Positions 27,102-35,183 of a DNA stretch of 64,000 bases are shown in pieces; the stretch's first letter is position 1; each line of letters begins with the position of its first letter. The DNA is from Aliivibrio finisterrensis_A (lineage in GTDB: Bacteria; Pseudomonadota; Gammaproteobacteria; Enterobacterales; Vibrionaceae): assembly GCF_004167675.1 (NCBI RefSeq), contig NZ_SEZQ01000014.1; one strand, written 5' to 3'. The position numbers and the translations under genes were made by a program. The notes beneath the pieces were generated by a model that had not been told where the DNA came from, searched no databases, and was given only the letters and a program-made list of their open reading frames with translations.

Positions 27102-28016
27102 TTAACGTCCTGATGGTTTTTCGTAATAAGTAATGCTTTCTTCTACCGCTTTCTTTCTAAAAGGCGAGATTAATTTCTTCACTAATAAATTAATCGGAAC
27201 CAAGGTTAAAACCATAAGGGCTAAAAATACCGCATAGATGGAAATAACTATTTTACGAGGAAAAGAACCCGGTTTACCTGACTTTTGAATTAGCTTTCCC
27301 CACACCATAAATGAACGAGTAGCAATTTTTTCAGAACCAATAAGCTTTCCATTAACCGTTACAGCGTTCAGATTTTTAAGTAGTGGTTCTTTTTTCTTTT
27401 CTAAATCTTGTTTTAGCGCCGATACTAAACGATGACCAAAACGTTCACTCTCTTGCAAATCTTTTTCAGAAACGCCAGCGGCTGGGAATATCCAAAATGG
27501 ACCTTTTTTACCGGTAAGTAACCAACGAGGCGTTGTGATAAATGCATAAACAGAGCCACCTTGATCAGTCAGTACAGCATTATCAATCAAGGTTCCACCT
27601 AACTCAGCAATGACAGTTTTCATTTTCTCTTGAGCCATTACCCACATATCACGACACGCAATAAAGGTAATAACAGGCTTACCGTTAATTAATGACTTCG
27701 CTTGTTCTGTCTGAAGAAATCCAGTCATTGGTATTGAAGGTGATAAAAACCACACCGTATAACCTAAAATAATTAAGTCATACTCCTCTTCTAAATTTTC
27801 AGCAGGTTTTACTTCGCAGCCATTCATATAAATCGCTTCAGGAAAAGCATCGAAGAAAGGATAAAATGACCATGGATATGGGTATTTATTGACGGGCTCT
27901 ACGCAATGATAATCAATTTTCACTTCGTCACTTTGACGTAAAGGCGCAGTTGCTAACTCAACAAATTTTGCAAGTTGCCCGCTTTGGGAATGAGAGATAA
28001 CTAGAACTTTTTTCAT
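27102..28016 (-). CDS. DarA-like dialkylresorcinol condensing/aromatising protein
   Basis: 304 residues. The first ~200 have a flavodoxin-like fold: MKKVLVISHSQSGQLAKF as the phosphate loop, LIILGYTVWFLSPSIP, and PVITFIACRDMW. A single membrane helix follows at about residues 256-278, with a basic tail. Such proteins are annotated as dialkylresorcinol condensing enzyme DarA, with a proposed aromatase role. First gene of the nine-gene operon. The ATG has no recognisable ribosome site, so translation may be weak or controlled, or the gene may start elsewhere. Confidence 0.8.
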   Translation of the reverse strand: MKKVLVISHSQSGQLAKFVELATAPLRQSDEVKIDYHCVEPVNKYPYPWSFYPFFDAFPEAIYMNGCEVKPAENLEEEYDLIILGYTVWFLSPSIPMTGFLQTEQAKSLINGKPVITFIACRDMWVMAQEKMKTVIAELGGTLIDNAVLTDQGGSVYAFITTPRWLLTGKKGPFWIFPAAGVSEKDLQESERFGHRLVSALKQDLEKKKEPLLKNLNAVTVNGKLIGSEKIATRSFMVWGKLIQKSGKPGSFPRKIVISIYAVFLALMVLTLVPINLLVKKLISPFRKKAVEESITYYEKPSGR

Positions 28017-28339
28017 AAGGAAGAGTAAACATTGCCATAGATAGTTTATTTACAACTATTTTATAGCAATCATAATTAATATAAATAGCTAATCACCATA
28101 TTTAACCACTTCATCATGAGCTTAGAGTATTATAAATAAAGCATTATTAAAAACTTGCGAGTGATATTGTAAAGCTCGCTGCCTTACAATTAAAATTACT
28201 AAGACAATTTTTCAAAACCAGATAAAAATCCGCAAATTATCACTTTTCGACTTGAACAAAAGAAGTACTCGTATTATTACTATGTTAACCAATTTTCTCA
28301 TTTTGTTAATCATAATGACTTAATTTATAGAGGCATTTT
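28017..28339. other. Divergent promoter region, dar-like operon and yqaE-like gene
   Basis: 323 very A/T-rich bases with no open frame of note. It must hold the promoter of the nine-gene operon and of the YqaE-like gene. I see no operator or -35/-10 pair that I would trust. Confidence 0.5.
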
Positions 28340-28498
28340 ATGAACAAGCTTGTTTTAATTATTTTATGTGTATTGCTTCCACCACTTGGAGTGTTCTTTG
28401 CTAAAGGTGTGGGCAAAGATCTTTTAATCAATATCGTATTAACTCTTTTCTTCTGGGTACCGGGCATGATCCATGCTCTGTGGGTAACGACTCGTTAA
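28340..28498 (+). CDS. YqaE/Pmp3-family small membrane protein
   Basis: 52 residues with two hydrophobic helices, of the form VLIILCVLLPPLGVFFAKG, then NIVLTLFFWVPGMIHALWV. The P-P-L-G-V and W-x-P-G-x-I-H-A motifs are the signature of the Pmp3/UPF0057 family, stress-associated proteolipids of the inner membrane. AGAGG lies 5 bases before the ATG. Single gene followed by a terminator. Confidence 0.9.
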   Translation: MNKLVLIILCVLLPPLGVFFAKGVGKDLLINIVLTLFFWVPGMIHALWVTTR

Positions 28499-28524
28499 AA
28501 AGTATCACTGTAAATACGAAAAAT

Positions 28525-28563
28525 AAAAGCGAAACCCTAAATGAAGGTGTTTCGCTTTTTATT
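28525..28563. terminator. Bidirectional terminator between yqaE-like gene and metE
   Basis: Stem AAAAGCGAAAC/GTTTCGCTTTT (28525-28535 with 28549-28559). T-rich on both strands. Confidence 0.85.
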
Positions 28564-28616
28564 TAGCCTTACGTAAATGAACGTTATTTACTAATCATAT
28601 TGGTTTCGCTACCGAA

Positions 28617-30950
28617 TTAAGCCGCGTTAACTTGCCATTTCTTACGCAACGTTTTTGCTGCTTTCACCATATTCTCTAGCGCCGCTTCTGTTTCTTTCCA
28701 GTTACGTGTTTTCAAGCCACAATCTGGATTTACCCATAAACGCTCTACTGGTATTTTTGCTGCTGCGGTTTCAATCAAATCAACAATCCACTCTTCGCTT
28801 GGAATATTTGGTGAGTGAATATCATACACACCCGGTCCAATTTCATTTGGATAGTTAAAATCTTCAAACGCTTTTAGGAGTTCCATATTTGAGCGAGAGG
28901 TTTCAATAGTAATCACATCCGCATCTAACGCCGCTACTGATTCAATAATCTCATTAAACTCGCTATAACACATGTGAGTATGAATTTGTGTTTCTGATTT
29001 AGCACTGGCCGCTGAAATCTTAAACGCTTCTACTGCCCAATCTAAATACGCTTTTTGATCACTCTTCTTAATCGGCAACCCTTCACGAATCGCAGGTTCA
29101 TCAATTTGAATAATATTAATGCCTGCTTGTTGAAGATCAGAAACTTCATCACGCAATACTAATGCTAACTGCTGTGCAATTTCTTTACGAGTAATGTCTT
29201 CACGTGGGAACGTCCAACCAAGAATCGTTACTGGTCCGGTTAGCATCCCTTTCATTTGTTTAGTCGTTAACGATTGAGCATATTGCGTCCAATCAACCGT
29301 GATTGGTGCTTCACGTTCAATATCTGCCACCACGATTGCTGGTTTTACACAACGAGATCCATAACTTTGCACCCAGCCAAATCGTGTAGCTTGAAAGCCA
29401 TTTAAGTTCTCCGCAAAATATTCAACCATGTCATTACGCTCTGCCTCACCATGCACGAGCACATCCAAATCTAAACGTTCTTGACGCTCAACTGCATCGG
29501 CTATATGCCCTTTCATTGCAGTAACATAATCTTGCTCGTTCAACTTACCAGTACGGTAGGCACTGCGCTGTTGACGAATATCAGAGGTTTGTGGAAATGA
29601 TCCAATTGTCGTGGTTGGTAATAATGGCAAACCTAACTTTTCAGCTTGGTGCTGCACACGGATTGCATATACTTCTGCTCGCTCTGCTAATGCAGGAGTG
29701 ATAGCGGATAAGCGTTGCTGTACCGCAGGTTTATTAATGTGTTCTGCACTCTCACGCTCACGCAGTGGCTGACTGTATTGATGGCAAGCCAGAATTGCAT
29801 TTTGGTTACCATCTAAAGCATCACCTAACAATGTCACTTCTTTTAGCTTTTGTTTTGCAAACGCAAACCATTGAACCGTCTCTTCCGATAATTCTGTTTC
29901 TTGTTCTAAATCAACCGGACTATGCAGCAATGAACATGAACTTGCGATCCATAACTTATCACCCAAGGCTTCTTTTACTGGTTGAAGCTTTTCATGCAAA
30001 CGTTCTAAATCTGCACGCCATACATTGCGCCCATTAACCGCACCTACGGATAATACCCACTCTTTTGGCAATGCACTCACTATTGCATCTAACTGGTGTG
30101 GATCGGCAGAAATATCAATATGTAAACCATCTACCGCAAGTTTTGTGATTTTATCTAAATGATGCTCAACGCCATCAAAATACGTTGTTAAGAGTAATTT
30201 CACATCACTTTGAATCACTTGATAAGCCAATTTGAATGAATCAGCCCATGCTTTTGGTAGCTCTAGTGCCAGAATTGGCTCATCAATTTGAACCCATTCA
30301 ACACCTAATGCATTTAATTTAGAGAAAATAGCTTGATAAGCCGTCAATAAACGAGGCAAAAGAGACAAACGGTCGAACCCTTGTTCTACCTCTTCGTCAT
30401 TTACTTCTTTACCTAACCAAAGGTAGCTAAGCGGCCCTAGTAACACCGGCTTAACGTTATGGCCTTGCTTTTGTGCTTCTGCAATTTCATCAAAAAGTTG
30501 TGACCAACTGACATTAAATTTATCGTTTTTAGAAAATTCTGGCACGATGTAATGGTAATTAGTATTGAACCACTTAGTCATATCCGACGCTGCTTCACCG
30601 CAACCACAGCTGTTTTGAGATTGACCACGCCCCACCTTGAATAAGGTATCTAAATCAGGAAATCCGTTATTGTGACGAGCAGGCACGTGACCTAACAGAA
30701 GACTCGTCGTTAATACATGATCGTACCAAGCAAAATCACCCGCAGTAACAAAATCTAACCCTGATGTGGATTGATCTTGCCAATGGCGCTGACGTAGCTC
30801 ACTGCCCACGGCCAGTAATTCTTTTTGTTCTATCTCGCCACGCCAATATTTTTCCTGAGCAAATTTTAATTCTCGTTGAGCACCGACTCGTGGATAACCT
30901 AAAATATGAGTGACTGTTTTTCCTACTGTATTGTTTAATTTTGTTGTCAT
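28617..30950 (-). CDS. metE: Cobalamin-independent methionine synthase
   Basis: Transfers the methyl group from 5-methyltetrahydropteroyl-triglutamate to homocysteine. 777 residues: two barrel domains. The C-terminal one carries zinc ligands in QIHTHMCYSEF (His and Cys) and NPDCGLKTRN (Cys) and the homocysteine site TIGSFPQTSDIR. Length is close to the family norm (about 750-770). Divergent from metR with MetR- and MetJ-like sites between, as in enterobacteria. Confidence 0.96.
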   Translation of the reverse strand: MTTKLNNTVGKTVTHILGYPRVGAQRELKFAQEKYWRGEIEQKELLAVGSELRQRHWQDQSTSGLDFVTAGDFAWYDHVLTTSLLLGHVPARHNNGFPDLDTLFKVGRGQSQNSCGCGEAASDMTKWFNTNYHYIVPEFSKNDKFNVSWSQLFDEIAEAQKQGHNVKPVLLGPLSYLWLGKEVNDEEVEQGFDRLSLLPRLLTAYQAIFSKLNALGVEWVQIDEPILALELPKAWADSFKLAYQVIQSDVKLLLTTYFDGVEHHLDKITKLAVDGLHIDISADPHQLDAIVSALPKEWVLSVGAVNGRNVWRADLERLHEKLQPVKEALGDKLWIASSCSLLHSPVDLEQETELSEETVQWFAFAKQKLKEVTLLGDALDGNQNAILACHQYSQPLRERESAEHINKPAVQQRLSAITPALAERAEVYAIRVQHQAEKLGLPLLPTTTIGSFPQTSDIRQQRSAYRTGKLNEQDYVTAMKGHIADAVERQERLDLDVLVHGEAERNDMVEYFAENLNGFQATRFGWVQSYGSRCVKPAIVVADIEREAPITVDWTQYAQSLTTKQMKGMLTGPVTILGWTFPREDITRKEIAQQLALVLRDEVSDLQQAGINIIQIDEPAIREGLPIKKSDQKAYLDWAVEAFKISAASAKSETQIHTHMCYSEFNEIIESVAALDADVITIETSRSNMELLKAFEDFNYPNEIGPGVYDIHSPNIPSEEWIVDLIETAAAKIPVERLWVNPDCGLKTRNWKETEAALENMVKAAKTLRKKWQVNAA

Positions 30951-31035
30951 TTGTCTAATTCCCTTAGCCGTTTGGATGGCTAAACAATGACCTTTTTTCG
31001 AACTATCTACAACGTCGAATACTTCATTTTGATTA

Positions 31036-31048
31036 TGAATTTATTTCA
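31036..31048. promoter_or_regulatory. MetR binding site
   Basis: TGAATTTATTTCA fits the MetR consensus TGAA-N5-TTCA exactly and lies 86 bases upstream of the metE start in the metE-metR divergent region. Confidence 0.7.
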
Positions 31049-31086
31049 ACTAAGCTAGATTTCATTTAAATGCACTAATTTTATTT

Positions 31087-31102
31087 AGCCGTCTAGATGT
31101 TT
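31087..31102. promoter_or_regulatory. Possible MetJ operator (two met boxes)
   Basis: Two adjacent 8-mers AGCCGTCT and AGATGTTT match the met box AGACGTCT at 7 and 6 of 8 positions. A weaker pair, AGCCGTTT GGATGGCT, lies at 30966-30981 next to the metE start. Tandem boxes are how MetJ binds. Confidence 0.45.
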
Positions 31103-31170
31103 ACTTTGTGGCCTTTTCACTTTACTGTGAAGATTGTTGAACTTACTCAAACGGACCTTGAGGAACAGTA

Positions 31171-32082
31171 ATGATTGAATTAAAACACCTAAAAACCTTA
31201 ACTACATTACGTGACACTGGCTCATTAACCGCAACAGCCAATGCACTCCATTTAACTCAATCAGCGCTTTCTCATCAATTGAAAGATTTTGAAGCTCGAC
31301 TTGGTAACCATGTTTTTTTACGCAAAACTCGTCCTGTAAAATTCACATCAGAAGGTGAAATACTGTTAAAACTAGCGGATGATATTTTGCCTAAAATGGC
31401 CAGAGCTGAATACGATATTGCAAGCTTGAAAGAAGACTTACACGGACGACTGCACATGGCGATTGAATGCCATTCTTGCTTTCAATGGTTAATGCCTGCG
31501 ATTAAAGAATATCAAGTCGGTTGGCCAGAAGTAGAATTGGATTTTTCATCGGGTTTTGGATTTGAGCCTTTACCAGCCTTGGTTAATGGCGATTTAGACC
31601 TAGTGATTACCTCTGATATCCAGCCCCGTGGCGAGGTACATTACGAACCATTGTTTGATTTTGAAATGCGCCTAGTAATGGCAACTAACCACCCGCTTGC
31701 CAATAAAGAATATATAGAACCAGAGGACTTACTCGATCAAACAATGCTGACTTACCCTGTACAAAAACAGCGTTTAGATGTAGTAAAACATTTCCTATCG
31801 CCAAACAATGTAGAACCAGCAAAATGGAAACAAGCAGAGAACACACTCATGTTAATACAAATGGTGTCAGCTGGTTTAGGGGTTGCAGCATTACCTAATT
31901 GGGCTATCAGTGAGTTTTCAAGACAAGGCTTAATTGAGAGTAAACCGCTAGGGAAAGGTTTATGGCGAAGATTGTTCGCTGCCGTTAGAGACAGCGAACA
32001 TGATAAAAAATATTTACAAGCATTTTTCTCTACTGCGAAACAGCAGAGCCAGAGTCATTTAGATGGAATTAAAATGACTTAA
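31171..32082 (+). CDS. metR: LysR-type regulator MetR
   Basis: Activator of metE and related genes that responds to homocysteine. 303 residues: N-terminal winged helix with TLRDTGSLTATANALHLTQSALSHQLKDFE, then the periplasmic-binding-protein-like effector domain (about 90-300). GAGGAACAGTA gives a good ribosome site. Divergent from metE and close to a MetR site, consistent with autoregulation. Confidence 0.94.
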   Translation: MIELKHLKTLTTLRDTGSLTATANALHLTQSALSHQLKDFEARLGNHVFLRKTRPVKFTSEGEILLKLADDILPKMARAEYDIASLKEDLHGRLHMAIECHSCFQWLMPAIKEYQVGWPEVELDFSSGFGFEPLPALVNGDLDLVITSDIQPRGEVHYEPLFDFEMRLVMATNHPLANKEYIEPEDLLDQTMLTYPVQKQRLDVVKHFLSPNNVEPAKWKQAENTLMLIQMVSAGLGVAALPNWAISEFSRQGLIESKPLGKGLWRRLFAAVRDSEHDKKYLQAFFSTAKQQSQSHLDGIKMT

Positions 32083-32117
32083 ACGAAGTGTGTTTTCTAT
32101 TGCGTGTATTAAAAAAC

Positions 32118-32312
32118 CTATTTATTTTTAAACTGATTCGTTAATGGGTCATATTGATAACCCAAGCCACTGAGCTTGTCTTGAACTCCTTGTGTATCAA
32201 GCTCATACATACTAGATAATTCTTCTAGACTGTGACACTCCAATCGCAATTTTTCATTAATTATGCCGAGTAGAATTCCACTTTCTAGTCCGTGAGCATT
32301 ACTTAAATCCAA
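32118..32312 (-). CDS. DUF4250 domain protein
   Basis: 64 residues, all helical, with a C-terminal LGYQYDPLTNQFKNK that matches the end of the DUF4250 family. Function unknown. The start is a TTG at 32312 preceded by GGAGG at 7 bases, a strong ribosome site that compensates the rare codon. Convergent with metR; I see no clear terminator between. Confidence 0.7.
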   Translation of the reverse strand: MDLSNAHGLESGILLGIINEKLRLECHSLEELSSMYELDTQGVQDKLSGLGYQYDPLTNQFKNK

Positions 32313-32379
32313 TCTTCACCCTCCATGTTGCTTAAGAGACATACTTAGAGTAGACCAGTTTTAAGAATGAATGCGTGGA

Positions 32380-33087
32380 CTACATCACAAAAAACAACTG
32401 AAATTGATAATAACCAGAAATAGCCATAATTACGCTTGCTAACGCTAGATTTTGCCACTTCACGGCTTGCTGTTTGAATAAGTGAAAACTCCAAAAACCA
32501 ATACTTACTAACATCAAACTTAACGCAATACCGAGCTTAACGGCCATTCGGTCCAAGAAGATTTCATGAATACTTAATGTCTGACATAACAAGATAACCG
32601 ACATAACTATCCCACTCACTATTCCACTAATAGGTAATAATTTATGAAACGCCTGCAAGCGAGTTCTCGCTAGAGTTAATAGAAGATGCGCTAATAGTGC
32701 CCCAAATAAGAATGGGCCAGTAACAGCAAAAAATAATTGCGTAAATGAACCTGAACCCAAAGCTAAATTAACAAAACTTGCTGCAGCAAAACCATTCGCA
32801 AGCGCCATAACTATTAAGGGGCCTTTATCACGCGTTTTACCCGTTTTAACACTTAAGTAAAAACCAGCAATGGCGATGGCAGGAACAAAATTAATCGCAA
32901 AAATTGAAGCGTAAGTCATACCTACACCGGCAATAACACACCAGCCTAGAATCAACACTGGCAACCATTTATGTATACGACCTCGTTGACCTGGGCAAAT
33001 ATCCCCTTTATGCAAAATGATCGTTAATAATATTTGCGCCCCTAAAAGAGCTGGAATAAGAATATATTGTAAGGTTTGAAAGAACAT
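32380..33087 (-). CDS. Unknown polytopic membrane protein
   Basis: 235 residues with about seven hydrophobic helices (for example YILIPALLGAQILLTII, LPVLILGWCVIAGVGM, IFAINFVPAIAIAGFYL, MAVKLGIALSLMLVSIGFW) joined by short basic loops such as HKGDICPGQRGRIHKW. I do not recognise a family. No visible operon partner: DUF4250 starts 67 bases downstream and dcuC is divergent. Confidence 0.6.
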   Translation of the reverse strand: MFFQTLQYILIPALLGAQILLTIILHKGDICPGQRGRIHKWLPVLILGWCVIAGVGMTYASIFAINFVPAIAIAGFYLSVKTGKTRDKGPLIVMALANGFAAASFVNLALGSGSFTQLFFAVTGPFLFGALLAHLLLTLARTRLQAFHKLLPISGIVSGIVMSVILLCQTLSIHEIFLDRMAVKLGIALSLMLVSIGFWSFHLFKQQAVKWQNLALASVIMAISGYYQFQLFFVM

Positions 33088-33428
33088 AATTATGGCCGGA
33101 TTTTAGAATGCTAAATAGTAGAATGACGATAGTATAAACGCTATTTTCACTTCGTCTAGTAGCGCTCAAAAAAGAACCAACTTATGTTAGGTTCTCAAAT
33201 TTCAGCTTATTAATTTTCAACTCGTTATCCTTTCCTCGCAACAAGAACAACAGTTAAGCATCATCTTATTAACAGAATTATTTTTTATTTGTTTTAGATC
33301 ATGATGGTGCTAAGTAGCAGATGTGCTACAGGTGAAAATTAGGTAAGTTTCTATTACGAAATGTGTAAGAATATGTAGATAAGTTACACAATTTTTGTAT
33401 TTTAATATTTTAATTAGAGGGAAATTCC
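33088..33428. other. Regulatory spacer upstream of dcuC
   Basis: 341 A/T-rich bases with two inverted repeats: GTAGCA/TGCTAC (33314-33329) and TGTGTAA/TTACACA (33362-33390, 15-base spacer) ending 38 bases before dcuC. The latter sits where an activator would bind, but matches neither FNR nor CRP consensus. No open frame of note. Confidence 0.45.
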
Positions 33429-34796
33429 ATGTTGGAGTTAATGATTGGTTTAGTAATTACCGTTTTGGTCGGTTACTTTATCGTAAAAGGATATAAAGCC
33501 GCTGGCGTACTACTCACTGCTGGTTTGGCACTACTTATTATTGCTGGCTTATTAGGTCATACCGTTCTACCAGCAAAAGTAACCGCGACAGGTAACTTAC
33601 TAACTGATGCGTTAGAGTACGTGAAATATATGCTGCAATATCGTGGGGGCGGCCTAGGTATGCAGATCATGCTACTTTGTGGTTTTGCTTCTTACATGAC
33701 TCACATTGGCGCAAACAATGTGGTTGTAAAACAGTTTTCTAAACCATTAGCATTTATTAAATCACCTTATGTTTTGCTGGTTGCAGCTTATATCGTGGCG
33801 TGTTTAATGTCTCTTGCAGTGAGTTCAGCAACGGGTCTTGGTGTGCTATTAATGGCAACACTATTCCCAATGATGACAGCAATGGGTATTTCTCGCCCAG
33901 CAGCAGTTGCCGTTTGTGCCTCTCCAGCGGCAATCATTCTTTCTCCTACTTCTGGTGACGTTATTGTTGCAGCAGAAAAATCTGGCCTTCCTCTACATAC
34001 ATTTGCAGTTGAGACGGTATTACCTGTTTCAATCTGTGCAATCATTGTAATGGCAGCAGCGGCTTTCTTCTGGAATAAATACCTAGATAAGAAAGAAAAT
34101 ACGCCAATGGAAAAAGTAGATATTTCTACAATGGAAGTAAACGCTCCTTCTTACTATGCGATTTTACCTTTCTTGCCAATCGTTGGTGTCTTTGTCTTCA
34201 ATGGCGAAACTATCCCTGGTTTATCTTTAGATATTTATACTATCGTTGTGGGTTCAATCTTCATTGGTGCAGTCATTAACTTTATCACTAATAAACTAGA
34301 TGGCAGAGCAACACTAGAAGATCTAGAGTCTTGTTATGCAGGTATGGCTGATGCCTTTAAAGGCGTGGTAATGCTATTAGTTGCGGCAGGTGTATTTGCA
34401 CAAGGTCTAATGTCTGTTGGTGCGATTGATAACTTACTTCACCTTGCTGATTCTGCGGGTGCTGGTGGTGTGGCACTGATGCTTCTTCTTACTGGTCTAA
34501 CAGTAGCAGCGGCTATTGCAACAGGTTCTGGTAACGCGCCGTTCTATGCATTCGTAGAACTTGCACCACAATTGGCTGGTAAAATGGGTCTTAGCCCTGC
34601 GTTCCTTATCATCCCAATGCTTCAAGCATCTAACCTTGGTCGCACAATCTCTCCAGTATCTGGCGTTATTGTGGCGACATCTGGTATGGCGAAAATTAGC
34701 CCATTTGAAGTTGTGAAACGTACTTCTGTCCCTGTTATTTGTGGTCTAATTACTGTAATTGCAGGAACCATGGTACTTGTTCCAATGTATGCATAA
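33429..34796 (+). CDS. dcuC: Anaerobic C4-dicarboxylate transporter DcuC
   Basis: Inner-membrane carrier that exports succinate and exchanges C4-dicarboxylates during fermentation or fumarate respiration. 455 residues and about 12 helices. Conserved stretches SATGLGVLLMATLFPMM, ILSPTSGDVIVAAEKSG and TGSGNAPFYAFVELAP are typical of DcuC. Length is normal (about 460). TTAGAGGG provides the ribosome site. Monocistronic with its own terminator. Confidence 0.88.
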   Translation: MLELMIGLVITVLVGYFIVKGYKAAGVLLTAGLALLIIAGLLGHTVLPAKVTATGNLLTDALEYVKYMLQYRGGGLGMQIMLLCGFASYMTHIGANNVVVKQFSKPLAFIKSPYVLLVAAYIVACLMSLAVSSATGLGVLLMATLFPMMTAMGISRPAAVAVCASPAAIILSPTSGDVIVAAEKSGLPLHTFAVETVLPVSICAIIVMAAAAFFWNKYLDKKENTPMEKVDISTMEVNAPSYYAILPFLPIVGVFVFNGETIPGLSLDIYTIVVGSIFIGAVINFITNKLDGRATLEDLESCYAGMADAFKGVVMLLVAAGVFAQGLMSVGAIDNLLHLADSAGAGGVALMLLLTGLTVAAAIATGSGNAPFYAFVELAPQLAGKMGLSPAFLIIPMLQASNLGRTISPVSGVIVATSGMAKISPFEVVKRTSVPVICGLITVIAGTMVLVPMYA

Positions 34797-34822
34797 TTAA
34801 GTTAGATAGATAACGATTCTTA

Positions 34823-34858
34823 AACGCCAGTGGTTAATACTACTGGCGTTTTTTTTGA
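34823..34858 (+). terminator. Intrinsic terminator after dcuC
   Basis: Stem AACGCCAGT/ACTGGCGTT (34823-34831 with 34842-34850) followed by eight T. Confidence 0.9.
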
Positions 34859-34997
34859 TTTTATTCGTCTTATTCTGTGATGCTTTAGCCAATAGGCACT
34901 TTCCTTACAAACAATTTACCTAATGCTCACGTAAATCTTATGAAATAAAGCTAAATTTAGCTTATCAATACATACGACAAAAACAGGCACAACCATC

Positions 34998-35078
34998 ATG
35001 ATCAAAGATACGACTATTATTTTTACCCTATCCTTTCTGGCGATTTCTATCACCTACCTATGTCGTTTATATCTATAA
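34998..35078 (+). CDS. Possible 26-residue membrane peptide
   Basis: ATG frame encoding MIKDTTIIFTLSFLAISITY plus a short CRLYL tail: charged start, one hydrophobic helix, basic end, the layout of single-pass microproteins. An AGG lies about 10 bases upstream. Chance cannot be excluded for so short a frame; conservation in related genomes would decide. Confidence 0.3.
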   Translation: MIKDTTIIFTLSFLAISITYLCRLYL

Positions 35079-35127
35079 CTTTAATACCCAATGAAACTCC
35101 CTTACTAATATTGAGGGCTTTCTTTTC

Positions 35128-35156
35128 TGGTTAAACTCACCTCAAATCGGTATAAT
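35128..35156 (+). promoter_or_regulatory. Likely ygiQ promoter
   Basis: A perfect -10 TATAAT at 35151-35156 with a weak -35 TGGTTA 17 bases upstream. CACCTCA (35138-35144) and TGAGGTG (35172-35178) form an inverted repeat that spans the promoter and the ygiQ ribosome site (GAGGTG). Confidence 0.45.
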
Positions 35157-35183
35157 TCGGCCTCCAAATTCTGAGGTGAACTA

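Larger units (their letters stand above)
34858..35183. other. Spacer between dcuC terminator and ygiQ
   Basis: 326 bases holding the small frame at 34998-35078 and the ygiQ promoter candidate at 35128-35156. A weak hairpin (CCCT/AGGG, about 35099-35117) before a T-rich stretch could end a short transcript. Confidence 0.4.

Noticed and set aside
33360..33392. FNR box upstream of dcuC
   Set aside because: The inverted repeat TGTGTAA/TTACACA does not fit TTGAT-N4-ATCAA.
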